A stretch of 28,243 nt of DNA from SAR202 cluster bacterium Io17-Chloro-G7 (GCA_002817055.1 MUCU01000001.1:1-28243); one strand, 5' to 3'; shown: positions 1 through 8,509, counted from the first letter of the stretch. Translations and numbers: made by a program. Notes: generated by a model not told the origin, from the sequence alone.

Positions 1-1150
1 ACCACTGAACAAACATCGGCATTACTACGTGCACATAGTCCTCGGAGTCGGTGGGCCGGAACACTCCGGGGCTTGAGGAAGACGTTGTTTCCAAGGCTAC
101 TTTTCCCTTTTCAAGGACGGTCAACACGTCCATAAGGTAGCGGCTGTTGAATGCGATCTTGCCCTCATCGCCCTCTATCGCCTCGGCATCAACTTCGTCT
201 TGGTTGTCTCCCACTTCCTCGGATTTGGCGGATATAATTACTTTCCCATTGCCTCCGCCGCCGTTGGAAGGCACCAACTCCAAGCGGATTATGTTGCTCC
301 CGTCTCGAGCGAATATGGCTGCCGTTCGCACCGCTCGCAAAAGAGCAGGCAAATCCAAGATCGCCCTGGTATCGTGCCGCTCTGGAATTAGTTGCTCGTA
401 GTTGGGGAAGGCCCCCTGTAGCAACTGGGAGACCACTTCAACAGTTTCCGCTCCCCGTATCCGGAACATTACTTGTCCCTTGGCAGGCGTCGTCATTATG
501 TCAACCGGTTCTTCTTGATCGCCCAGTAAGCGGTTTAACTCGTTCAAAGTGCGGGCCGGGATAATGACCTTAATCTCCGACTCCACCGGCGATTGCAAGG
601 CCCCATGGTGGACAGCCAACCGAAAGCCGTCGGCGGCCGCCAAGCTAAATCGGTCGCCTTCCAACTTCAATTCAACGCCGGTCAGCACCGGTCGGGACTC
701 CTCCGTGGCGGCCGCAAAAGCCACCCTGGCAATCGCAGCCTTAAGTACCGCAGCGTCAACTTGGGCCGCCACGCCATCGTCGACCGTGGGAATTGGCGGA
801 AACTCATTGGCATCCGTTCCGTGGATAGTAGCCTTGGACCGCTCACCTTGAGAAAGCTGAAGAACCCCGGAACCAGGTTGGATTTCCAAGTCTATTTGGT
901 CGTTGGGCAATGAACCAACGAACTCGGTTAAGAGGCGTGCTGGCACAGTAATCGCGCCTTCCTCTTCGATCCTCGCTCCGGTCCAAGTGGTAATGGCAAT
1001 TTCCAGGTTGGTGGCGGAAAGCTTGAGCATAGACTGGTCCACGCTCAACAATACATTCTGCGTGACCGGAAGCGTCGCCCGGGTTGCCACAGCGCGGCCC
1101 ACAATGGCCAGACCTCGGCTGAGGTTCTCTTGCAGGCATGAGAGTTTCAT
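1..1150 (-). CDS. dnaN: DNA polymerase III beta subunit (sliding clamp), 3' end cut by window
   Basis: The minus strand is open from an ATG at 1150-1148 to the window edge, 383 codons. The N-terminus reads MKLSCLQENLSRGLAIVGRA, typical of DnaN. The last residues seen, VVMPMFVQW, match the usual C-terminal VxPM(R/F) motif, so only a few codons are missing. DnaN forms a dimeric ring around DNA and tethers polymerase III and other enzymes that bind the clamp. The body shows the expected three-domain pattern, including an ARLLTEFVGSLP-like and a GFRLAVH-like stretch. The gene is divergent from the AlaX gene across a 521-bp gap. No dnaA is visible here. Confidence 0.93.
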   Translation of the reverse strand, partial: MKLSCLQENLSRGLAIVGRAVATRATLPVTQNVLLSVDQSMLKLSATNLEIAITTWTGARIEEEGAITVPARLLTEFVGSLPNDQIDLEIQPGSGVLQLSQGERSKATIHGTDANEFPPIPTVDDGVAAQVDAAVLKAAIARVAFAAATEESRPVLTGVELKLEGDRFSLAAADGFRLAVHHGALQSPVESEIKVIIPARTLNELNRLLGDQEEPVDIMTTPAKGQVMFRIRGAETVEVVSQLLQGAFPNYEQLIPERHDTRAILDLPALLRAVRTAAIFARDGSNIIRLELVPSNGGGGNGKVIISAKSEEVGDNQDEVDAEAIEGDEGKIAFNSRYLMDVLTVLEKGKVALETTSSSSPGVFRPTDSEDYVHVVMPMFVQW

Positions 1151-1493
1151 TTATGAATCCCCTTGTAAGCTCGTATCAAAATTAGGGCCGCTCAAAACCA
1201 GGTCCGGCCAATGTTGGGAACTGGAAGGCGCCGTGACTGGGAAGAGCACCTAATATAGGCCGCCTGCTACGACATGGCGGAATTTTGGTTCCCTATTATT
1301 GCACCCATGCTTTCCAAAAACAACTTATGTTAATGGCAATTTAGGTGCCACGTTAGGTGAGCTGTGTGCCTCTATTCACAGCTTGGATACTCCGATCCAG
1401 CGGTCGACAAACATCCGAATCCCCGCAAATCCAATTTCTTGCCGTTGACGGCTCCCCCTGAGGTCGGGTTACGCCTGCGATGGGAATTATCTC

Positions 1494-1502
1494 TGATATA
1501 AT
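1494..1502 (+). promoter_or_regulatory. Candidate extended -10 promoter element
   Basis: TGATATAAT matches the extended -10 consensus (TGnTATAAT) exactly. No good -35 lies 17 bp upstream, which is tolerated for extended -10 promoters. It would drive the AlaX gene with a leader of about 165 nt. Confidence 0.4.
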
Positions 1503-1572
1503 ACCCATCGTTCCGCCAGCCCATTCTGCCGGTCAGAACCGAAGGGGATGTGCCCGCAGAACACGATTCAAT

Positions 1573-1598
1573 TAACAAAGTCTGGTAACAAAGTCTGG
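1573..1598. repeat. 13-bp perfect tandem repeat
   Basis: The unit TAACAAAGTCTGG occurs twice in direct succession (1573-1585 and 1586-1598), about 75 bp upstream of the AlaX start. It is one of several short tandem duplications in this window. Whether it is an operator or only a replication-slippage scar cannot be told from the sequence. Confidence 0.8.
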
Positions 1599-1671
1599 TA
1601 ATACTGACTGGCCCTATACTAGGCGGCGATTCGCATCCTCCGGAGCCTGGTTATTCGACCCGAGGTACCCA

Positions 1672-2394
1672 ATGACCGAACTCTTGTTTCACGATGATAG
1701 CTACCTCAAGGAATTTCAGGCCACCGTGACCGAACAGGTGGAGGGCGGCGCCGTTTTGGACCGCAGCGCCTTTTACATCGGCGGTGGTGGCCAGCCGTGC
1801 GATACCGGCGTCCTGATCCACGACGGCCATGAGCACATTGTTACCAAGGTCAGCCGCAAGGACGGTAAAATTGTGCATCAGATTCAAGAGTCGGGTCCAA
1901 TATCCTTGGCTACCGGTCAAAACGTGACCGGCAGGATAGATTGGGACAAACGCCATCTGCTTATGCGGACTCACACGGCCTTGCACATCCTCTGTGGCGT
2001 GGTCTGGCGCGATTACGGAGCTAAGGTCACCGGCGGCGACATGCGCCCGGGGGAGGCGCGGATGGACTTCGAGTTGGAGCACATGACCGCCCAATTCGCT
2101 GAGGAAATCGAAGAGAAAATAAACTATGAGGTTGCGGTGGCCCGGGACGTGCTGGTGGGCAATCTATCCAGGGAAGAAGCCGACCGGACTCCGGACCTGA
2201 TCCGCACCAAAATAAACCTCCTCCCAGCAAATATACGGGAAGTGCGCACCATAGACATCCTTGGCTTGGACATCCAAGCCGACGGTGGCACCCACGTGGC
2301 CAACACCCAAGAGGTGGGGGTCATTCGGGTGGTTGGCCGCGAAAGCAAGGGTAAAATCAACAAGCGGCTGCGCATCGGGCTGGCGGAAGTTTAG
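1672..2394 (+). CDS. AlaX-type alanyl-tRNA editing hydrolase
   Basis: This 240-residue protein matches the free-standing editing domain of alanyl-tRNA synthetase, which deacylates mischarged Ser- or Gly-tRNA(Ala) in the cytoplasm. The N-terminal part has the FYIGGGGQPCDTG motif (about 35-46). The first half of the zinc site is H101-T-A-L-H105. The second half, normally CGGTH (CxxxH), reads D204-G-G-T-H208, so the Cys ligand is Asp. I recall DGGTH variants in other AlaX proteins, so this need not mean loss of function. The ATG start has GAGG six bases upstream (1662-1665). There is no ligase or anticodon domain. The macro-domain gene follows on the same strand. Confidence 0.88.
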   Translation: MTELLFHDDSYLKEFQATVTEQVEGGAVLDRSAFYIGGGGQPCDTGVLIHDGHEHIVTKVSRKDGKIVHQIQESGPISLATGQNVTGRIDWDKRHLLMRTHTALHILCGVVWRDYGAKVTGGDMRPGEARMDFELEHMTAQFAEEIEEKINYEVAVARDVLVGNLSREEADRTPDLIRTKINLLPANIREVRTIDILGLDIQADGGTHVANTQEVGVIRVVGRESKGKINKRLRIGLAEV

Positions 2395-2461
2395 ACCTCA
2401 GATGCCAACCCGCACCGCCCCTCTAACTAAGTCCAGGTTAACCACAAATAAGAGTCCCATA

Positions 2462-3343
2462 ATGGAAAAATTAGACGAATTCGACGAATCCGGCCAGAGC
2501 AAGAACTATATCTCGTTAGACCAAGAGGTATTGCGTGCCAGAGAGTACGCAAAAGAAGAAGAAACCGACATTCTAATCCGGGTTGGTTGGGATGAACTTG
2601 TTTGGGAAGAGAACGATAAGCATCATAACGAGGATTCCTACAGAGTAGTGTTGCGATTTCGCCGCCCGGTCCACGGGTTCAAAGAAGAAGAAACCGGCCA
2701 TAAAGAATTTATATTCGATCTTTTAGGCAACCTACTTTACCAGCCACAGGTATTAGCTTGGCCTCAGACCGTCACTCCATCACGGGGTAAATCGATGGGA
2801 CACAACTCTTCAAATCGGCTTGCGGTGGTGCAAGGCGACATTACCGAGGAGAAAGCAGGCGCGATTGTTAACGCAGCCAACAACTCGCTGTTGGGCGGAG
2901 CAGGCGTTGATGGGGCTATCCATCGGGCCGCGGGTCGCCAACTATTGGAAGAGTGCCGTGGTTTAGGCGGCTGCCCAACCGGTGAGGCCAAAATCACCCG
3001 CGGCTACAACCTTCCAGCGACATGGGTAATCCACACGGTAGGTCCCGTGTGGAGCGGAGGCAGTCAAGGCGAAGCCGATCTGCTGGCCAACTGTTACCAG
3101 CGCTGCCTGGCATTGGCGAAGGAATATAATCTTCAGACCATCGCATTCCCGGCCATCAGCACCGGGGCTTATCGGTTTCCAATGGAGCTTGCGACGCGCA
3201 TAGCAGTCAGAGAGGTTTCAAATTTCCTCAAGGCTGATTCGTCGCAGGGTGATTCTTCGATACAACGAGTCACTTTTGTGTGCTTCAACCACGAAGCGGA
3301 TTCGGCATATACTGCCGCGGTTCGGGAGTTGGTCGATGGTTAA
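2462..3343 (+). CDS. Macro-domain protein with extra N-terminal domain
   Basis: The protein has 293 residues from the ATG at 2462; an in-frame ATG at 2402 would add 20. Residues about 120-293 form a macro domain, shown by VVQGDITEEKAGAIVNAANN and GGAGVDGAIHRAAG. Such domains bind ADP-ribose and commonly hydrolyse O-acetyl-ADP-ribose or ADP-ribosylated proteins. Residues 1-110 form a separate acidic domain that I do not recognise, with the patterns ILIRVGWDELVWEE and FIFDLLGNLLYQPQVLAWP. No stop or frameshift separates the two parts. The Shine-Dalgarno of either start is weak, and an internal start at 2796 could also yield the macro domain alone. The end overlaps hyuA by 8 bp. Confidence 0.82.
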   Translation: MEKLDEFDESGQSKNYISLDQEVLRAREYAKEEETDILIRVGWDELVWEENDKHHNEDSYRVVLRFRRPVHGFKEEETGHKEFIFDLLGNLLYQPQVLAWPQTVTPSRGKSMGHNSSNRLAVVQGDITEEKAGAIVNAANNSLLGGAGVDGAIHRAAGRQLLEECRGLGGCPTGEAKITRGYNLPATWVIHTVGPVWSGGSQGEADLLANCYQRCLALAKEYNLQTIAFPAISTGAYRFPMELATRIAVREVSNFLKADSSQGDSSIQRVTFVCFNHEADSAYTAAVRELVDG

Positions 3344-5345
3344 AACCGTCGTCGGCATTGATGTCGGTGGCACTTTCACCGACATTGCGATCCTCGAAGA
3401 TGGCCAACTCAAGGTTCACAAACTACCCTCAACTCCCGACGACCCGTCACTGGGAATCATGCAAGGCGTTGCGGAAACCGGTGTAAAAGAAGCCAACTTC
3501 GTCCACGGCTCCACTGTGGCCACCAACGCTCTCCTAGAAGGAAAAGGCGCACGCACCGCTCTGGTCACTACCCTAGGTTTTGAGGATGTGTTGGAAATCG
3601 GTCGCCAAGCGCGCACAGAGCTCTACAACCTGAATATAGACCGGGCGCCTGCGCTTGCCCCTTGGGAGCTTCGTTTCGGTCTTGCCGAGCGGGTCGATCA
3701 CACCGGGACCATTATTGAAGACCTCACCCCAGAAGCGCTGGAAACCCTCACTGCTCTTCTGGAAGAATCTAAGGTTGACGCTATTGCGGTGTCATTCCTG
3801 TTCTCCTTCCTAAATCCGGCCCACGAAGAGATGGTGTTAAACGCCCTCCAACGGTTGCCGGGCCCACCTTTCATTTCGATTTCCAGCCGGGTATTGCCCG
3901 AATTTCGGGAGTACGAGCGAACCAGCACCGTGGTGGTGAACTCCTATGTGGGCCAGCTTATGGAGCGCTACCTGAGCGGACTGGAAAAGTCCCTGGGTAA
4001 AGGACTGCGGATTATGCAGTCTTCCGGAGGCAGTATCACTGCGGGCTTGGCGTCGGAGCAACCGGTGCGGACCATACTGAGCGGCCCCGCCGGAGGCGTG
4101 GTCGGCGCATTTTATACCGCCGTCGAAGCGGGCTACCCCGACATCATCACTCTGGACATGGGAGGCACCTCAACCGACGTTTCCCTTTGTCCTGGCGCCA
4201 TTAAAGAGAGTACCGCTTCAAATGTTGGCGGTTATCCCATTGGCGTCCCGATGATCGAAATTCACACAGTTGGCGCAGGCGGCGGCTCCATCGCCAGGGT
4301 GGACAGCGGCGGAGCGCTGGTGGTTGGACCCCAATCAGCGGGCGCTGACCCCGGCCCAGCTTGCTACGGCAAAGGAGACCAGATCACCGTCACCGACGCT
4401 AATCTGATTTTGGGCCGTTTGCGCCCGGACCGCTTTCTGGGCGGTAGGATGGAACTGGACCGGCAACGTTCGGAAAGATTGCTGAAAACCCTGGCTTCCC
4501 AGATTGGCCTCTCCACAACGGATGCGGCACTGGGCATTCAGCGGGTAGTAAACGCCAACATGGAACGTGCCATCCGCACAATTTCCCTGGAACGGGGTTA
4601 CGACCCCCGCTTGTTTACCCTGGTGCCCTTCGGTGGCGCTGGCCCAATGCACAGTTGCGAGTTGGCCCAAGAGTTGGGAATACCCAGAGTGCTGGTCCCT
4701 GCCCGGCCGGGAATCCTATCAGCCTTTGGGGTGGCCATCGCCGACATCGTCAAGGATTACTCAAGGACAGTGATGCTGCGCGGGGAAGATGTGAACCGGG
4801 CCAGGCTCGAAGAAGAGTTTCACGGCATGGAAGGTCTGGCCCGAGAGGAATTGCGTGGGGAGAGCCTGCCCGCCGCAGAAATGGTAGCACGGCGATTTTT
4901 GGACGCTCGTTACGTGGGCCAGTCCTTCGAGTTGACCATCGACTATCCCTCCGATACGGGCCGGGCCAATCTGGAGCGTTTCATCAGGGACAGCTTTTAT
5001 AAGGCACATCTCCGCCGGTTCGGTTATGCCGACCGCCGGGAACCCATAGAAATAGTGAGCCTTAGATTAAAACTGGAATTGGAGATGGAGAAGCCGCAAA
5101 CGACCGCCCAGCCAGTAGGGAGTCCTGACCCTTCATACGCAAAGATCGGAGAGGCGGAGGTGGTCTTTAGCTCCGGCTCTGCCAACACACCTTTGTACGA
5201 CAGAGAAAAGCTGAGTAGCGGAGCCCAAATTCAGGGACCGGCTCTGGTGATCCAGATGGACACGACCGTCGTGGTCTCGCAGGGTTGGGGCGGAGCGGTG
5301 GACCCCTACGGGAACCTGATTTTGGAGCCGGAGGCGCAGCCATGA
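3336..5345 (+). CDS. hyuA: Hydantoinase/oxoprolinase family subunit A
   Basis: This 669-residue protein is the usual length for HyuA. It carries the ASKHA-fold phosphate-binding motif GIDVGGTFTDIAI near the N-terminus, the central HGSTVATNALLEGKGART, and later DMGGTSTDVSL and FGGAGPMH. Family members hydrolyse hydantoins or 5-oxoproline with ATP, or act as carboxylase subunits (acetone, acetophenone); the substrate cannot be read from sequence. I chose the ATG at 3336 because GGGAG lies seven bases upstream and homology begins at once; the frame is open 29 codons further upstream. Its partner hyuB lies 1.5 kb downstream, beyond the DUF2283 and PIG-L genes. The stop overlaps the next start as ATGA. 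Confidence 0.92.
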   Translation: MVKTVVGIDVGGTFTDIAILEDGQLKVHKLPSTPDDPSLGIMQGVAETGVKEANFVHGSTVATNALLEGKGARTALVTTLGFEDVLEIGRQARTELYNLNIDRAPALAPWELRFGLAERVDHTGTIIEDLTPEALETLTALLEESKVDAIAVSFLFSFLNPAHEEMVLNALQRLPGPPFISISSRVLPEFREYERTSTVVVNSYVGQLMERYLSGLEKSLGKGLRIMQSSGGSITAGLASEQPVRTILSGPAGGVVGAFYTAVEAGYPDIITLDMGGTSTDVSLCPGAIKESTASNVGGYPIGVPMIEIHTVGAGGGSIARVDSGGALVVGPQSAGADPGPACYGKGDQITVTDANLILGRLRPDRFLGGRMELDRQRSERLLKTLASQIGLSTTDAALGIQRVVNANMERAIRTISLERGYDPRLFTLVPFGGAGPMHSCELAQELGIPRVLVPARPGILSAFGVAIADIVKDYSRTVMLRGEDVNRARLEEEFHGMEGLAREELRGESLPAAEMVARRFLDARYVGQSFELTIDYPSDTGRANLERFIRDSFYKAHLRRFGYADRREPIEIVSLRLKLELEMEKPQTTAQPVGSPDPSYAKIGEAEVVFSSGSANTPLYDREKLSSGAQIQGPALVIQMDTTVVVSQGWGGAVDPYGNLILEPEAQP

Positions 5346-5644
5346 AGCGTCGCTATTACGCTGATACCGACTCACTATACATCGAGTTGTCAGACAAACC
5401 TAGCGTAGACTCGCGTGAAGTCGCGCCCGGGATTGTCATCGATTTCGACGCTAACAAACAGATTGTAGGAATTGATATTCAAAAGGCAAAGAAGTTGGCG
5501 AATCTTTCCGATCGTGATCAGGTATTGTTGTCGAAACCTGAAGAGCTTAGCGAAAAGGGCATTGAAGGCCTCTTAGCGGGTGAAGACGAAATAGAAAAGG
5601 GGGAATGGGTAGCGTGGGAGGAAGTCTTACGAAAAGATGTATGA
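5342..5644 (+). CDS. DUF2283 family protein, probable antitoxin
   Basis: This 100-residue protein opens with the DUF2283 signature: YYADTDSLYIEL, then a VAPGIVIDFDANKQIVGIDI strand pair. The family is small and often sits beside toxin-like genes. Here the next gene is a RelE/ParE toxin remnant that overlaps by 8 bp, which supports an antitoxin role. The C-terminal 45 residues are acidic (EELSEKGIEGLLAGEDEIEK), as expected for a toxin-wrapping tail. The start overlaps the hyuA stop (ATGA), so it is probably translated by coupling. With the toxin broken, the gene may be an orphan. Confidence 0.8.
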   Translation: MKRRYYADTDSLYIELSDKPSVDSREVAPGIVIDFDANKQIVGIDIQKAKKLANLSDRDQVLLSKPEELSEKGIEGLLAGEDEIEKGEWVAWEEVLRKDV

Positions 5645-5911
5645 AATCCGGCTTTCACGCTGTGCGAATCGTTACTATCAACGGGTTGACCGAAACACAG
5701 CGCGAAGGCTAGACAGATGCTTTGAAGATTTGAGAATAAGTCCGTTGAGTTGAACCCATGTGAGACCCATCCAAGGGAGGCCGGGACTCTATCGTTACCG
5801 TGTTGGCGATTTGAAGGTGTTATTTACCACAGAACAAGATCAGCAGAACAAGATCAGCCCATCTTGTGGATACCTGAGATTGGACCTCGGCGTAATATTT
5901 ACAATTCGTAA
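5637..5911 (+). pseudogene. RelE/ParE-family toxin, broken by a stop and a 14-bp duplication
   Basis: Reading from the ATG at 5637 gives MYEIRLSRCANRYYQR and a helix-rich stretch to RISPLS, typical of the RelE/ParE toxin N-terminus. An in-frame TGA at 5751-5753 interrupts it. The same frame resumes with VRPIQGRPGLYRYRVGDLKVLF, the family's beta-sheet core. A perfect 14-bp tandem duplication (5831-5858) then shifts the frame. Deleting one copy restores a classic ending, ILWIPEIGPRRNIY, and a TAA at 5909-5911. The toxin therefore carried two lesions and is most likely dead. The TGA is not at a cysteine position, so selenocysteine is not a reasonable reading here. Confidence 0.87.
5831..5858. 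repeat. 14-bp perfect tandem duplication inside the toxin remnant
   Basis: AGAACAAGATCAGC occurs at 5831-5844 and again at 5845-5858. Fourteen is not a multiple of three, so the second copy causes the frameshift. This is a direct record of a small duplication that inactivated a gene. Confidence 0.95.
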
Positions 5912-5955
5912 ATCGGCGCCGGGCGACAATCCTGGACAAAATATGGAGACCCAAA

Positions 5956-6831
5956 GTGTCATCAATTCTCCAGGATCTATCACAACTAACTGTCTTAAAC
6001 GTCTTTGCCCACCCCGACGACGAAGGGTTCGGGTCCGGGGGCGTATTGGCAATGCTGACTGCCCGTGGCGCCCGTGTGATCATGGTGTGCGCTACCAACG
6101 GCGAAGTCGGCGAAATTAGCGACCCGTCCCTGGCCACGCCGGATAACTTGGGTCAGGTGCGGCAGGAAGAGATGCGCCGGGCCGGGGAGGTAATCGGCGC
6201 CACCGACCTCAGGTTTCTAGACTACCGGGACTCCGGCATGGACGGCACGGAAGATAATAACCATCCCGACAGCCTGAACCAAGCAGCTCCGGAGGAGGTG
6301 GTGGAAAAAATAGTCGCTTTGATCCGAGCGTTCCGGCCCGATGTGGTGATGACCCACGACCCCACCGGTGGCTACGGGCACCCTGATCATATCGCTATTT
6401 ACCGTCACACCGATCACGCCTTTAGGGTGGCGGGTGGCCCTGAATTCCCCAACGCAGGCGAACCGTGGACTCCGAGTTTGCTGTACTACGTCTGTTTCCC
6501 TCGAAGCAATTTCAAGAAAATATGGGAAACGATGCTGGAACTGGGCATCAAACCACCCTTTGCCAGCGAGATACTGGATAAGGTTGGTTCGCCGGACCAA
6601 GATGTAACCACCGTCGTCGACGCCAGCAGTCACGTGGATACAAAAATCGCGTCGTTAGAGTGCCACCGTACTCAGATTGATGTGGGTGGACCCTTCGAGC
6701 GGCTTCCCCAAGACTACATGAGAGAGATTATGGGCACCGAGTATTTCACGTTGGCGGCCTATCCGCCGGGAGATGCCAATGCTGACTTGTTCGCTCAGGT
6801 GTTTCCTAACGGTAAGATCATCAGCGGATAA
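5956..6831 (+). CDS. PIG-L/LmbE family deacetylase
   Basis: This 291-residue protein has the PIG-L zinc motif AHPDDE (18-23) and the downstream HPDH of the active site. The family removes acetyl groups from N-acetylglucosamine-type substrates, as in MshB and BshB of low-molecular-weight thiol synthesis, but many members have other or unknown amide substrates. The GTG at 5956 is the chosen start because GGAG lies seven bases upstream and the hydrophobic first strand (LTVLNVFAHPDDE) follows. It sits between the toxin remnant and hyuB, on the same strand and with a short gap to each, so a link with the hydantoinase-like pair is possible but unproven. Confidence 0.9.
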   Translation: MSSILQDLSQLTVLNVFAHPDDEGFGSGGVLAMLTARGARVIMVCATNGEVGEISDPSLATPDNLGQVRQEEMRRAGEVIGATDLRFLDYRDSGMDGTEDNNHPDSLNQAAPEEVVEKIVALIRAFRPDVVMTHDPTGGYGHPDHIAIYRHTDHAFRVAGGPEFPNAGEPWTPSLLYYVCFPRSNFKKIWETMLELGIKPPFASEILDKVGSPDQDVTTVVDASSHVDTKIASLECHRTQIDVGGPFERLPQDYMREIMGTEYFTLAAYPPGDANADLFAQVFPNGKIISG

Positions 6832-6848
6832 CCGAGCAGAGGTTCAAA

Positions 6849-8501
6849 ATGGCTGTAGACCCAATAAGCCTGGAGGTCTTCAAAAATATGTTCATTTCCG
6901 TCTCGGAAGAGATGGGGGTGGCGCTGCAGCGGACGTCTTACTCGCCCAACATTAAAGAGCGGCGAGACTTTTCTTGCGCCGTATTTAATCCTAAAGGCGA
7001 AATGATAGCGCAGGCCGCGCACGTGCCGGTGCACTTGGGCGCAATGCCTTCTTCAGTCCGAGCGGCGTTAGAAGTGTTTCCCAATGGGTTACGCTCCGGA
7101 GACATGGTCATCCTGAACGACCCATACTTGGGCGGGACGCATCTTCCGGATATTACCTTGATCGCTCCCGTATTCGTGGAAATCCCCCCATCCCCCTTTA
7201 ATAAAGGGGGAGAAAGGGGGATTTCAAAACAACTTGCTGGCTTGGTCGCCAACCGGGGACACCACGCCGACGTTGGCGGCATGACCCCAGGATCGATGCC
7301 CTTGTCCACCGAGTTGTACCAGGAAGGGACGATAATTCCTCCTATCAAGTTGGTCCGGGGCGGACGGGTTAATCAGGAAATAATCCAACTAATCTGCCGG
7401 AACTCCCGAACTCCGGAAGAACGCAAGGGCGACCTGGCAGCCCAAATGGCGTCCATACGCGTCGGTGAGAAGCGACTGCAGGAAGTGGTCCAGAGATACG
7501 GGATGGCCGACACCCACGAGCATATGTCGGCGATACTGGACTATTCGGAAAGGGTAACCCGCCTGGCAATCCAGAGCATCCCCGACGGCACATATAAAGT
7601 GCTGGACTACATGGACGACGACGGACTGGCAGACCAGTTGGTGCCGATAGCCGTGGCCGTAACCGTAGACGGCGACGAGCTAACATTGGACTTCACCGGC
7701 ACGTCTCCTCAACGCCCCGGATGTATTAACGCCCCTGCCGCAGTCACCATGTCCGCTTGTTTATACGTGATCCGGTGCTTGGTGGGGGATGATGCACCGG
7801 CCAACCAAGGCTGCTTGCGCCCAGTGCATATCATTACGCCCAGAGGCACTTTGTTGAACCCGGAGCCCCAGCGAGGAGTGGCCGGAGGCAACGTGGAGAC
7901 CTCCCAGCGGATTACCGATGTGCTGCTGGCTGCCTTTGCCCAAGCGCTGCCCGAGTTTATTCCTGCGGCAAGCCAAGGGACCATGAACAACATGATTATC
8001 GGCGGCCATGACCCCGTTCGGGAAAGACCTTACGTATATTACGAGACCATCGGCGGCGGCATGGGCGCACGGCCCACCAAGGATGGCATTTCAGGCATCC
8101 ATACCCACATGACCAACACCATGAACACGCCCATCGAAGCCATGGAGTTCGCTTTCCCCCTTAGGCTTAAACGCTATGCCCTGCGCCGAGGGTCTGGAGG
8201 CGACGGAAAGTACAAAGGCGGCGACGGCATGATCCGGGAGGTGGAGTTCCTTGCCCCGGCAAGGGTTACCCTACTCTCCGAGCGTCGCAAGCTCCCCCCG
8301 CCTGGGTATCACGGTGGGCACGATGGGCAAGCCGGAGAAAATGTGTTGCTTCGGGGCGGCTATGAAGAGGTGCAGCTGGCTGGCAAAGAGATACTGGATG
8401 TTGAGGCTGGCGACATTTTAAGCATGCGCACCCCTGGAGGCGCAGGCTGGGGCGCTCCCGGTGCTCCCGGTGCTCCCGGTGCTCCCGAAGAAGGCGAATA
8501 A
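6849..8501 (+). CDS. hyuB: Hydantoinase/oxoprolinase family subunit B
   Basis: This 550-residue protein is a normal-length HyuB. Hallmarks are the N-terminal DPISLEVFKNMF, the SYSPNIKERRDFSCAVF region, LNDPYLGGTHLPD, NRGHHADVGG, and a glycine-rich C-terminal half with GGGMGARP and RGGSGG-type patterns. It partners HyuA in ATP-dependent ring opening or in carboxylation. AGAGG (6838-6842) precedes the ATG by six bases. Two oddities stand out. Residues 111-126 are encoded by a palindromic repeat (7179-7225) that interrupts the loop between the IAPVF strand and LAGLVANRGHHAD. The C-terminus has a 9-bp repeat giving GAPGAPGAPGAP. The reading frame survives both. Confidence 0.92.
   Translation: MAVDPISLEVFKNMFISVSEEMGVALQRTSYSPNIKERRDFSCAVFNPKGEMIAQAAHVPVHLGAMPSSVRAALEVFPNGLRSGDMVILNDPYLGGTHLPDITLIAPVFVEIPPSPFNKGGERGISKQLAGLVANRGHHADVGGMTPGSMPLSTELYQEGTIIPPIKLVRGGRVNQEIIQLICRNSRTPEERKGDLAAQMASIRVGEKRLQEVVQRYGMADTHEHMSAILDYSERVTRLAIQSIPDGTYKVLDYMDDDGLADQLVPIAVAVTVDGDELTLDFTGTSPQRPGCINAPAAVTMSACLYVIRCLVGDDAPANQGCLRPVHIITPRGTLLNPEPQRGVAGGNVETSQRITDVLLAAFAQALPEFIPAASQGTMNNMIIGGHDPVRERPYVYYETIGGGMGARPTKDGISGIHTHMTNTMNTPIEAMEFAFPLRLKRYALRRGSGGDGKYKGGDGMIREVEFLAPARVTLLSERRKLPPPGYHGGHDGQAGENVLLRGGYEEVQLAGKEILDVEAGDILSMRTPGGAGWGAPGAPGAPGAPEEGE
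7179..7225. repeat. 47-bp palindromic repeat inserted in hyuB
   Basis: Two arms rich in C5TTTA and TAAAG5 face each other, bounded by GAAAT and ATTTC. They form a long imperfect inverted repeat with few mismatches. Short palindromes of this CCCCCTTTA/TAAAGGGGG kind are dispersed repeats in many bacterial genomes. Here the element is in frame and adds about 15 residues. Only one copy is in this window. Confidence 0.8.
8452..8487. repeat. Four 9-bp tandem units at the 3' end of hyuB
   Basis: The unit G(C/T)GCTCCCG is repeated four times in frame and encodes repeated Gly-Ala-Pro. The tract is close to the stop, so it probably forms a flexible tail and is likely to vary in copy number between strains. 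Confidence 0.9.
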
Positions 8502-8509
8502 AGCTGGGG

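Larger units (their letters stand above)
1151..1671. other. Divergent intergenic region between dnaN and the AlaX gene
   Basis: No convincing gene lies in these 521 bp. The region should carry the promoters for dnaN (leftward) and the AlaX gene (rightward). It contains an extended -10 candidate at 1494-1502 and a 13-bp tandem repeat at 1573-1598. I see no DnaA-box cluster that would make it an origin, and no tRNA-like fold. Confidence 0.6.

Noticed and set aside
843..1139. Minus-strand frame overlapping the dnaN start
   Set aside because: It is a shadow of dnaN in another frame; the dnaN reading has the family motifs.
1445..1502. TTGACG with TATAAT as a paired promoter
   Set aside because: The spacing is 46 bp, far beyond the 15-19 bp allowed.
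5751..5753. In-frame UGA in the toxin gene as a third selenoprotein
   Set aside because: The position is not a conserved Cys in RelE/ParE toxins, the gene is also frameshifted further on, and no suitable hairpin follows.
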